Of a DNA stretch of 11,024 bases, positions 1 through 7,609 are shown piece after piece. Source of the DNA: JBEKZQ01 sp049509675 (GTDB lineage: Bacteria > Planctomycetota > Planctomycetia > Pirellulales > Thermoguttaceae). A program made the translations under genes and the position numbers. The stretch covers positions 1 through 11,024 of the forward strand of contig JBEKZQ010000411.1 of the NCBI GenBank assembly GCA_049509675.1. The letters run 5' to 3'. The notes under the pieces were generated by a model. The model was not told the origin of the DNA and did no database searches. It saw only the letters and a program-made list of their open reading frames with translations. The number at the start of each line of letters is the position of its first letter. Position 1 is the first letter of the stretch.

Positions 1-2269
1 CCTCTCGGCCCAATCCCCAGCGGCGCGCCAGTTCCAGGATCGCCAGCAGAATCAGTTCGTAGCCCATCATCAGGTAGTGATAGCCCGATTCGCGATAGGC
101 CAGCAGCTTCTGCATCTGGCGGAGGTTGGTTTCGATCTGCTCGCGGAAGGAGCTCCCGCCCCATTTGGCCAGCAGCGCGGGCAGTCCTTTTTCCACCTCG
201 GCGCGCTGTTTGGCGTGCTTGTGGTGGATCTGCTCCGGCGCGCAGTCGCTGTGGCGCATCGCTTCCAAGGTGGTGTCGAGCTGCCGGGGGTTCTCGCGGT
301 AGCGGGGCTCGGCCAATTCCATTTCGCCGACCGTGCGGTGGCCGTAGGTTTCGAGAAACTGCTCCATCGCGGCCTCGCCGCGCGCGACCCGGTAGAGCAA
401 CTGGTTCTGGGCGACGGTGGTGTCGCCCTCCAGGCCCATGCTGAGCGTGCAGGCCAGCCGGCCGCCCTCGGCGTCGCCCAGCAATTGCACCAGCAATCCG
501 CGCAAGTCGGTGAACGCCAGGGCGCCGAAGAACCCGGGCTTGAGCGACTCCTTGCCGAATTCATCCAGCACGCTGACGCACCGTGCCCGCAACTCGGCGC
601 ACACCTGCGGCGTATCCAGCTTCGACAGGTCCTCGGCGCGCTTCCGGCGGACGTAATCGAGGTACGGCGGCAGAACCTCGTTCTCGAAATGGTCGCGGAT
701 CGTACTCCGCAGCCGCTTGGACATGCGCGACGCACGGAGCATCGACCGCAGCATCCCCGGCAGCCGGAGGAAGAACGTTCCATCGGCCTTCTCCGGCTCG
801 AAGTTCGTCGGGGCCTGCTCCAGCAGCGTGTTGTCCTTGAGCACTGCATCGAGGTCGTAGCGCAACGGGCTGTCGCCCCAGAAAAGCTGCGCCACGCGGT
901 CCGGGTCGGCGTAGATCCGCTGGCCGATCAGCTCGAGGAAGCCGTCCTCGCGGACTTGGGGCGAGGGCCGGTAGCCAAGATCCTGGTAGAAGCGGCCGAA
1001 GCCGCCATTGCCGCTCATGAAGCGGCGCACGATGTCCCAGGTGAGCGGCATGGGGGCGCGGAGCGTTTCCGCAAGATTGTGCGCGACCCAAATGCGGCGG
1101 CGGCCGTCCGAAAGGTTCTTCAATCGCTCGATCTCGGCGGCGCGGCCGGCCTCCACGTCGCGCGCGATCTCCAGCCCGCGGATCGGCCGGCACTGCAGCA
1201 AGGCGAATCGCCCGCCGGCCCAGCCCCACTCGATGTCCATCGGCTGGCCGAAATGCTTTTCAATCCGCAGGCCGATCGCGCCAACCTCGGCGATCTGCTC
1301 GGGCGTGAGGCTGGCCTCGTTCGCATCGCGCTCGAGCGTGCTGCCCAGGGCCGCGACCCGGTGGCTCTTGTTGCCCAGAAACGCCTGGATCGAGTGGAAG
1401 TCGTCGCGCGGCACCAGGAACCGGTCCGGGGTGACGTCGCCGGAGACGACCGCCTCGCCCAGTCCGTACGACGCCTCCAGAACCATGCGGTTGGCGGCCA
1501 GGTCGTTCGGGTCCTGCGTAAACAGAATACCGGAGACCTCCGAAGGGAACATGGCCTGAACGTTGACCGCGGTGCCGAGGATGCCGCGGATGTCGTTTCG
1601 CTGGCGATAGGCCGCGGCCCGGTCGGTGTTCCATGAGCAGAACACGGCGCTGATGCACTCGCAGAGCAGCGTCCACGGGTCGGTGGGAAACGGCCGGCCG
1701 GTCTTTTCGCAATAGATGCCCAAACATGCCTCGGCCCAGCGGCGCGTGGCATGGTGAGGATCATCTCCCGCGACGCCAAATGCCTGCGCTGGAATCCCCG
1801 CCACCGTGCGCGCGAACATGAGGATGAACTGGGTATAGACCGGCCAGAACTCCGGCGGATTGCCCAGGTCGTCGGCTAGTCCGGGATGCAGGCCGCAATT
1901 CAACAGGGTGTCCATCATGCCGGGCATGGAAACCGCTGCCCCGGAGCGGACGGAAACCAACAGGGGGTTGCGTCCGCGGCCGAATCGCCGGCCGCTGGCC
2001 TCCTCCAGCTTCCGGAGGTGGAAGCGGATCTGCTCTTCGAGGCCGGCGGGCCATTGCGCGCCGCCGTCGAAGAAGGCCCGGCAACATTCGGTGGTGATCG
2101 TGAAGCCCGGCGGGACCGGCAGTCCGGCCCGGCTCATGTCGGCCAGGCTGGCCCCCTTGCCGCCAAGGAGCTCCTTGCCCGGTCGGTCGAGATCAGCAAG
2201 GCCGGGGCCGAAGGGATAGACCCAGCGCGGCCCGCGTGAACTGAATGTTGCTACTTGCCCTTCAAGCAT
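1..2269 (-). CDS. PEP/pyruvate-binding dikinase-type phosphotransferase, rifampin-phosphotransferase-like middle domain (C-terminus cut by window edge)
   Basis: The frame is open from an ATG at 2269 to the window edge (756 codons, no stop). I checked it in several places and it is uninterrupted. Residues 1-363 form the ATP-grasp nucleotide-binding domain of the PPDK/PEP-synthase family: GGKGASL (36-42), the PPDK-type SVRSGAAVSMPGMMD (106-120), GILFTQDPND (247-256), YGLGE (268-272), and DIEW...LLQCRPI (345-363). Residues 365-756 are mostly helical and resemble the substrate-binding middle domain of rifampin phosphotransferases rather than the TIM barrel of PPDK. The phosphohistidine swivel domain should follow beyond the edge; the last residues, RRWGLGRE, fit the usual lead-in to it. 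Family chemistry is ATP-driven transfer of the beta-phosphate through a histidine, giving AMP and Pi. The substrate here is unknown. No signal peptide is seen, so it is probably cytoplasmic. The start overlaps the propeller gene by 19 nt and has its own Shine-Dalgarno. A true PEP synthase cannot be excluded. Confidence 0.88.
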   Translation of the reverse strand, partial: MLEGQVATFSSRGPRWVYPFGPGLADLDRPGKELLGGKGASLADMSRAGLPVPPGFTITTECCRAFFDGGAQWPAGLEEQIRFHLRKLEEASGRRFGRGRNPLLVSVRSGAAVSMPGMMDTLLNCGLHPGLADDLGNPPEFWPVYTQFILMFARTVAGIPAQAFGVAGDDPHHATRRWAEACLGIYCEKTGRPFPTDPWTLLCECISAVFCSWNTDRAAAYRQRNDIRGILGTAVNVQAMFPSEVSGILFTQDPNDLAANRMVLEASYGLGEAVVSGDVTPDRFLVPRDDFHSIQAFLGNKSHRVAALGSTLERDANEASLTPEQIAEVGAIGLRIEKHFGQPMDIEWGWAGGRFALLQCRPIRGLEIARDVEAGRAAEIERLKNLSDGRRRIWVAHNLAETLRAPMPLTWDIVRRFMSGNGGFGRFYQDLGYRPSPQVREDGFLELIGQRIYADPDRVAQLFWGDSPLRYDLDAVLKDNTLLEQAPTNFEPEKADGTFFLRLPGMLRSMLRASRMSKRLRSTIRDHFENEVLPPYLDYVRRKRAEDLSKLDTPQVCAELRARCVSVLDEFGKESLKPGFFGALAFTDLRGLLVQLLGDAEGGRLACTLSMGLEGDTTVAQNQLLYRVARGEAAMEQFLETYGHRTVGEMELAEPRYRENPRQLDTTLEAMRHSDCAPEQIHHKHAKQRAEVEKGLPALLAKWGGSSFREQIETNLRQMQKLLAYRESGYHYLMMGYELILLAILELARRWGLGRE

Positions 2270-4827
2270 ACAAGTCCCTTCTTGTCCGTGGCAATGTAGA
2301 GGCGGCTATCGGCCATGACGGGCGCGCAGGTGAGTCGCCCCAGCCAGTTGCTGTTCATCCAGGACCGCGGTTGGCCGCCGCTGGTCGGGCAACACATCAG
2401 GCCGCTCTTGCCGGCGTAAACCAGCGACTCCGGCGTGGCCAGCGGCGGGATGCCGGGCACTGCGCCCGAGAGCGTCTTCTCCACGCGGCCTTCTTCCAGG
2501 CCGATGATCACCAGTTGCCCGGCCGCGCTCGTGTAGGCCCGACGGTTCTTCGCGAGCACCAGCGGCGTCGCCGGCCGGCCTGCGGTCGTTTCCCAGATGC
2601 GTCGGCCGTCGGCCAGGCGGACCGCGGTGATGCCCGATTTCGTGCCCAGGTAGACAACGTTCTTCCGCACCAATGGAGCGGCCGTCGCGGCGGCGGCGAG
2701 CGGAAGTCGCCACAGCGCCCGGCCGCTGGGGCGATCCAGAACGAGCAGGGCGGGCGGATGATCCGTGGCAAACACCACAAACGCATCGCTCGTGACCGGC
2801 ATGCCGCACACGCCGCCGCAGTTGGCTTGCCAAGTCACCTGGCAGGCCCCGCCGAAGGCCGTCAACCGGCCCGGCCCGTCGGCGATGAGCCCGCCCTCGT
2901 CCGTCAAGACGAAGTCGCCCGGGGCGTCGGCGGCGACAGGGAGCTTCCATTTCTGTTTGCCATCGGCGGCGGAAAGACAGTGCAGACTGCGGCCCGCATC
3001 GCCCTTCTGTCCATCGACGAAGAATACTTCGTGCGAGGTGACAGCCGGCGAGAGCGTCACGCCGTTCGCCGCGGCGGCGAACCAGACCTCCGACGCCTGC
3101 GCCTTGCCTTTCTGATCCTCGCCGAGACAGAGCAGGCCCTTGCGACCGCCATGTACGGGTACGTACAGCATCCCGTGAAGGCAAGCCGGCGGCGCGGCGA
3201 TTTGCAGGTCCGGGGCCTGGTCCGTGTCTTCGGTTTGCGGGAATCGCCAGCCGAACTTGCCCCTCTCGGGAAGCGGTTGGTTGTCGATCACGCCGCCGCA
3301 ACCCGGTCCGCCGCAGTAGCCGGCCCAGCGGGCCTCCTGTTTCTTACCGCCCGGCATGCCGACGCAGAGCAGGCCGTCCTGCTGCGAGCCCACGTAGACG
3401 TGGCCGCGGGCGACCGCGGGTGAGCTGAGGAACGGACCGGTGAAGCCGAGGGTGGCTTCCCACACCAGTTCCAGGTCGTCGGCCCGCAGCCCGTAGAGTT
3501 TCCCGGTCTCCGTGACGACAAAGACCTGACCGCCGCTCAGTGCCGGCGAGGCAACGATCGAGGCGTGGGCATTCCAACGGCCCAGCTCTTTTCCGGCGGT
3601 GGAGACGGCGTAGACGTAGCCGTCGCGGGCGGCGAAGAAGAGCCGGTCTTCGCCGGCGGCCACCGCGCCGAGGACCACGTCACCGGCAACGAACTTCCAT
3701 TGCACCTGGCCCGTCTTCTCGTCGAGGCACCAGACTTCGCCAGCCGGGCCGAGGGTCTTCTCGGCAGCGGCGATTTCCTCGGCGGTCTTGCCCTGCTTTC
3801 GGAGTTTGTCGAGTTCTTTTCGTTTGACTTCCTCTGCCGACTCGATGAAGTTCCCGTTGCCCATGCCCAACACGACCCGCCCGCCAACCAGGGTGGGCGC
3901 AGCGAATACCGGATACGGCGTGGGCACGCGCCACAGTTCGGCCCCGGTGTCGGCATCGAGGCAGCAGATGGCGTTGCCGTGCATGCCGCAGCCGACGACC
4001 AGCCGGGCGTCATGCACCGCCGGCGAGGTGTCGGCATCGGGGCAGCGGTCGGTCGGCGCGTGCCAGAGCACCACCGCCCGGCCCTCGGCATCGGGCTGGA
4101 GGCGGAAACAGTAGTAGCCGTCGTCGCCGGCGCCGACGTAAACCCGGTCCTTGTCAATGCATGGCGTGGACTCGACGTGGCCGTGGGTCGTATAGGTCCA
4201 GAGAACCTCCTGCCGCAGCACGTCCATGCAGAACACCCGCGCGTTGCGCGTGTAATGCAGCCCCTCGCCGCAGACCAGGAACCTGCCGGCCACCACGGGA
4301 GAGGAGAAGGTGGCGACGTAGCCGCTGGGGGCCGCCTTCCAGACCAGCCCGCCCGAATCGGCGTCGAGGCAGTAGATTGCCCCGCGGTCGCGCAAGGGGC
4401 CTTTGTCGGCCGAGGCAACGTAGACCCGGTTGCCGACCACGGCGGGGCTGGCGAAAAAGGTCTTCACGTCGGCGTAGCTCCAGACCAGGCCGCCGTCGGC
4501 GGGCGGTTCGTTGCCGCCGCCATTGCCGTGTCGCCCCGGATTGCCCCGGAACATGGGCCAGTCCGCGCCCGCGACTTGCGCGCTCGTGGGGCCGCCGTTA
4601 GAGGCGAAGCTGCGCACCATGAAGACTGTCCCGGTAACAACACCTGCAATTACGGCCACGGCGACTTTTTGCCGCCACAGCAGTTTCACGCCCGCCCACA
4701 TCGCGCGCGGCTTCAGCAACCCGACGATCAAGCCAGCCAGCGAAAGCAGGATCGCCGGCAGGATGGCAATCAGGACTTGGAGCGGGCCGATAATGACGGG
4801 GGCCACCGCAAAGGGCAGACTGTTCAT
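2251..4827 (-). CDS. Membrane-anchored protein with two PQQ-like beta-propellers
   Basis: 858 aa. Two hydrophobic helices sit at about residues 8-38 and 53-71, separated by a basic loop (K39, R41, K48, R52, K54). By the positive-inside rule the loop is cytoplasmic and the bulk of the protein is outside the inner membrane. DWPMFRG (89-95) opens the usual PQQ-like (PQQ_2) domain. Repeated blades of the form 'SPAVVGNRVYVAS...GAIYCLDADSGGLVWK' run from about 112 to 490. A second propeller covers about 545-858. Between them is a Cys/Gly-rich linker (YCGGPGCGG, 504-512), and a charged helical insertion (about 331-360) interrupts one blade of the first propeller. No CxxCH haem motif or quinoprotein dehydrogenase active-site segment is seen, so this is more likely a scaffold, sensor or ligand binder than an enzyme. 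The ATG at 4827 has only a weak upstream GGTGG. Specific function is unknown. Confidence 0.88.
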   Translation of the reverse strand: MNSLPFAVAPVIIGPLQVLIAILPAILLSLAGLIVGLLKPRAMWAGVKLLWRQKVAVAVIAGVVTGTVFMVRSFASNGGPTSAQVAGADWPMFRGNPGRHGNGGGNEPPADGGLVWSYADVKTFFASPAVVGNRVYVASADKGPLRDRGAIYCLDADSGGLVWKAAPSGYVATFSSPVVAGRFLVCGEGLHYTRNARVFCMDVLRQEVLWTYTTHGHVESTPCIDKDRVYVGAGDDGYYCFRLQPDAEGRAVVLWHAPTDRCPDADTSPAVHDARLVVGCGMHGNAICCLDADTGAELWRVPTPYPVFAAPTLVGGRVVLGMGNGNFIESAEEVKRKELDKLRKQGKTAEEIAAAEKTLGPAGEVWCLDEKTGQVQWKFVAGDVVLGAVAAGEDRLFFAARDGYVYAVSTAGKELGRWNAHASIVASPALSGGQVFVVTETGKLYGLRADDLELVWEATLGFTGPFLSSPAVARGHVYVGSQQDGLLCVGMPGGKKQEARWAGYCGGPGCGGVIDNQPLPERGKFGWRFPQTEDTDQAPDLQIAAPPACLHGMLYVPVHGGRKGLLCLGEDQKGKAQASEVWFAAAANGVTLSPAVTSHEVFFVDGQKGDAGRSLHCLSAADGKQKWKLPVAADAPGDFVLTDEGGLIADGPGRLTAFGGACQVTWQANCGGVCGMPVTSDAFVVFATDHPPALLVLDRPSGRALWRLPLAAAATAAPLVRKNVVYLGTKSGITAVRLADGRRIWETTAGRPATPLVLAKNRRAYTSAAGQLVIIGLEEGRVEKTLSGAVPGIPPLATPESLVYAGKSGLMCCPTSGGQPRSWMNSNWLGRLTCAPVMADSRLYIATDKKGLVCLKGK
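2275..2282 (-). promoter_or_regulatory. Ribosome binding site of the dikinase-type gene, inside the upstream gene
   Basis: On the minus strand AGAAGGGA lies 5 nt before the ATG at 2269. It is inside the last codons of the propeller gene (TDKKGL). This fixes the start at 2269 and implies that the two genes are cotranscribed and probably translationally coupled. Confidence 0.6.
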
Positions 4828-4955
4828 AGGTTGTTTCCACCAATACTGCGTTCCGCAGCCTCTCCGTTCTTAGCAACCCGTAAAACAACGACTTGGCCAG
4901 TTGCCCGTAGGACGGATTGCCAATCCGTCCTACAATGATTGAGCAACTCATTCTC
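4828..4955. other. 128-nt intergenic spacer holding palindromic repeats
   Basis: The spacer lies between the frameshifted GH-like gene (stop TAA at 4956-4958) and the propeller gene start. It holds a short hairpin (CTGCG-TTC-CGCAG, 4846-4858) and the long palindrome at 4907-4933. No convincing -35/-10 promoter pair or T-rich intrinsic terminator was seen. Open frames that run through it come from neighbouring shadow frames. Confidence 0.6.
4907..4933. repeat. Perfect palindrome (13-bp arms, 1-nt centre), REP-like dispersed element
   Basis: The left arm GTAGGACGGATTG (4907-4919) and right arm CAATCCGTCCTAC (4921-4933) are exact reverse complements around C4920. As RNA it would form a strong hairpin. 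It has no following T-run on either strand, so it is not a classical intrinsic terminator. I recall near-identical palindromes scattered between genes in planctomycete genomes, where they produce spurious peptides such as 'GRIGNPSYG'; that is from memory, not from this window. Confidence 0.75.
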
Positions 4956-7551
4956 TTACGGCTCCTTGGCCATCGCGCGCTCAACGTCGGCGGCCGCTTC
5001 CCAAAGCGCGCGCGAGCGGTCCTGCCAGCCGGATGCAGCATACCACGGATAGCTGGCGCCGCAGCACGGATATTGCCACCAGCCGTGCGGATTCTGCGGA
5101 TACTTCTCGTAAACCAGCGGCGAAAGCACCAGATCGTTGACGCCGCGGAGCATCGCCGCAGTGCGATCGTCCAGGATTGTCTGACAGCGCTCGGCCAGCG
5201 CCCCGTCGATTTTCTTTCCCAGCAGCGCCTTCTCGATGAAAATGCGGGCCTCCGCTTCCTGAATGCCCTCGCGCAGCGTCTCGAATCGGTGCGTGCCAAT
5301 GGCGCCACTGTTGCCCGCGGAAAGCACCGACGTCTCGATGTCCAGGTTGCGCCAGGAATTGTAGCGCGTGCCGAGCGTGCCTACGCAGAGTCCCTTGCTG
5401 TCGGGCAAGACGGGCCAGAAGTCGGCGCCCAGCCGGCCGAATCCGCGCTGGTCGCCAGCCACGTTGATCTCGGCGAGAAACCGATAGGTCACCAGGTAAT
5501 CGTCGTTGTGCCGGCCGCGCATGAAGTGCATTCTCAGGTCCGGCCGGTTCCAACCGTAGCGCCGGCTTTCCGCGGGGTCCTCGGCGAAATGCGATGACCA
5601 CACGTTCGCGCAGTACCCCAGCGGAAACGACCGCGCCACGGTCTCCGCCGCCGAGCCGTGACTGTGTACGATCCAGGGCGTGCCGGGCGAAAGCGCCTTG
5701 ATCGCGTATGCCGGCAATCAGCGGCTTCCAAAGCTCCACGCTCTGCGGATCGGAATACCTGGGCAGATGGATCGTCTCCATCGTGCCGTCGGCGGAAAGG
5801 CCGGTAACGGGAATCTCTCCGTCGTTGCAGTGATAATCCCAGATGTAGATGCAGACGATCTTCGGCATGCCCTGGTGTTGCACCACTTCATCCAGGTACT
5901 TCTCCAGGAGCGCATAGTCGTGGCGGTAGCCGCCGCCCGGTTGCCTGATCCAGCGGACCAGGGAGTAATCGTTGCCCATGTTGGTCCGGCATACGACCGG
6001 AAGATACGTGGTCGGCGCGCCGACCTGCCCGAGGAAGGAAAGCGATCTGCCGATCAGCGCAAAATGTTGCTCGGACCAGAAAGGAACGTGGTATTCGAGC
6101 GCCACCGTCTCGGGCGACTGGACGAGTTCGCAGAACGACGCGAAGTGTTGCGGGTCGGGAACCCGCCAAGGGCACACGTGCAACCCGAGGGGGACCCGGA
6201 AGGTCCGGCCGCTGGCGGCAATTTCCAGTTGGCCCGCGTAGTCGCCCGGCCGCGCATCGGCGGGCACTTTCAGCGTGATCCACACCGGCTGCACCGCGCC
6301 GTCGACGTGCGGCGGCTGGCCCGGCAAAATCCAGTTGCCGCGTCCCGCTTTCTTGGCACGCACTTCAACTTCGGCCGGAGGGGTTTCCTCGAGTCCGTCG
6401 AAGGCCGCGACGGCCGCCGGATAATGCTGCGACGCGCCATTCTCCCAGCGGTCGGCGGTCGCGTAACGGATGAGCACGCGGGCGGCGGAGATCTTGGCTC
6501 CCTGGTTCGACGCCAGGTCGCTGATCTTGGCCGAGAGCTTCCGCACAGGCTCGGTGGCGCCGAGCACGACTTTGCCGGAAACGACCCCGTTCCGCGCGGC
6601 GACAAGGCGTATCGCAGCCAGCTTTTCCTGCGGATCGCCCCAGTCCAGGTCGAAATCCACAGCCAAAGGGTTGCTGTTCCATGCCTGCAATCCCCTGGGA
6701 CGCGCGCAGTTGGGCACGACCTCTCCGCGGGCGTCCAGGCGCACGCTCGACAGACCGCACGTGCTCCACAAAAGGAGGAACGGCTTCTTCTGCGACTGGT
6801 GCCTCAGCACCACTTCGTGATGCGGCGCGCGGTGGACCGAGATTGCCAAGACATTGAGGCCTTTCCGCAGAAGGCGTGCGGAAATCGTCACGTCCTTCAG
6901 TTTGCGATTGTGCAACTCGCAGCGGGCGCGGTCGCCTTCCCGATGCTCGGCTGACAGCAACTTCCCCCCGGCCGCCTCGAACGCTTCCGGCGGGTAATCG
7001 TTGGCCAGGGTGTCGCGATGGATTTCGCCTTCGGGCATGTCGCCCCGCGCCACCTCTTTTCCGTTCAGATAAACGACCACGCCGCCGCGGTAAGCAAGGG
7101 AAAGCGAGAGGTCGCCGGCTTGCGCAGGGTCCGGCACCGCAAACTTGCCGCGCATGGCAAGGTGCGCCAAGTAGACCGTGCTGTAATCCAGGTCGGAGAA
7201 GCCGAAGTCCAGGTCCGGAAGCTTGAGCCACTCCAGTCGCCGCACCGGAAAGACCGCGCCGGGGCTGCGCCACCAGGACGAGTCGTCGAAGTCGACGCTC
7301 CGCCAATCATCGGGCGGCGGGGTCGTGTCGCGGTTGAGCCATAAGCACCGAGGCTGCGCGACGGTTTGCAATCCCGCCGCTGTCTTGACGACGGGTGGCC
7401 GCAGCATGTAATGGATTCTCCAGAAACCGCTGGCATCGAGAATCGTCCTGCTCATCCCGTCTGCCGCGGAAGCCCGCGAGCAAAGCGAAGCGATGGCGAC
7501 GAACAGGGCATATTTTGCCAGCCGAGACAACTGATCGCTTCCTCGAGACAT
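4956..7551 (-). pseudogene. GH123/DUF4091-like secreted protein, frameshifted (paralogue of the upstream gene)
   Basis: The reading frame starts at the ATG at 7551 and is homologous throughout to the upstream 904-aa gene, but it changes frame near 5703-5709. Before the shift it reads ...LWKPLIAGIR; afterwards the homologous frame resumes with AIKALSPGTPW and runs to TAA at 4956. Restoring two bases gives 865 aa. Residues 1-30 are a Sec signal peptide (hydrophobic YALFVAIASL, cleavage near ASA/AD). The N-terminal part is a jelly-roll-like domain (FDDSSWW, MRGKFAVPDPA, YRGGVVVYLNGKEVAR). A beta-sandwich with PADARPGDYAGQL follows, then a barrel-like region (RHDYALLEKYLDEVV...VCIYIWDYHCND). The C-terminal helices (REGIQEAEARIFIEKALLGKKI) match the paralogue. 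Without repair the first frame runs on to 4981 as an unrelated Arg-rich tail. It may be a true pseudogene, or a sequencing or assembly error. The TTG start upstream at 7602 is rejected in favour of 7551. Confidence 0.82.
5703..5709 (-). other. Frameshift site in the GH123-like gene
   Basis: The minus strand reads ATACGCGATC here. Joining the two homologous frames requires skipping one base or adding two. Adding one CG to the CGCG run (5703-5706) restores I-R-A-I-K, which aligns without a gap to V-Y-G-I-L of the paralogue. A two-base contraction of a CG dinucleotide run is therefore the simplest explanation. Confidence 0.75.
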
Positions 7552-7609
7552 GCGGCGGCTCCTGGTCTGGGTTATGATAACCGCCGGATCGGTCGCTGGC
7601 AAAGCGATT
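7552..7609. other. 58-nt spacer between the GH-like paralogues
   Basis: It holds the ribosome binding site for the downstream gene and a short perfect palindrome GTTAT-G-ATAAC (7571-7581). It is too short to carry a convincing separate promoter or terminator, so the two paralogues are probably cotranscribed. Confidence 0.5.
7559..7563 (-). promoter_or_regulatory. Ribosome binding site deciding the start of the frameshifted GH-like gene
   Basis: AGGAG on the minus strand lies 7 nt before the ATG at 7551, which begins a clean signal peptide (MSRGSDQLSRLAKYALF). The upstream TTG at 7602 would put 17 extra residues in front of the signal peptide, so 7551 is preferred. Confidence 0.65.

Noticed and set aside
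77..1636. 519-codon open frame on the plus strand
   Set aside because: It lies antisense to the dikinase-type gene, whose motifs are unmistakable. Its product is an Arg/Ala/His/Gln-rich mirror translation with no recognisable domain, as expected of GC-rich codon bias.
2251..4827. PQQ-dependent alcohol or glucose dehydrogenase
   Set aside because: Only the propeller repeats are present. There is no haem CxxCH and no recognisable quinoprotein active-site segment, so PQQ-like describes the fold only.
4907..4933. Intrinsic terminator at the palindrome
   Set aside because: The hairpin is strong, but no T-tract follows on either strand.
3565..4938. 457-codon open frame on the plus strand
   Set aside because: It is antisense to the propeller gene and has no domain. 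Its tail, RRTDCQSVLQ, comes from the palindromic repeat region and is a familiar spurious peptide.
4598..5308. 236-codon minus-strand frame spanning the intergenic palindrome
   Set aside because: It overlaps the correct frame of the GH-like gene, and its only distinctive peptide, VGRIGNPSYG, is translated from the palindrome.
7552..7602. TTG at 7602 as start of the frameshifted GH-like gene
   Set aside because: The ATG at 7551 has AGGAG 7 nt upstream and begins directly with a signal peptide. The TTG would add 17 residues of no recognisable type.
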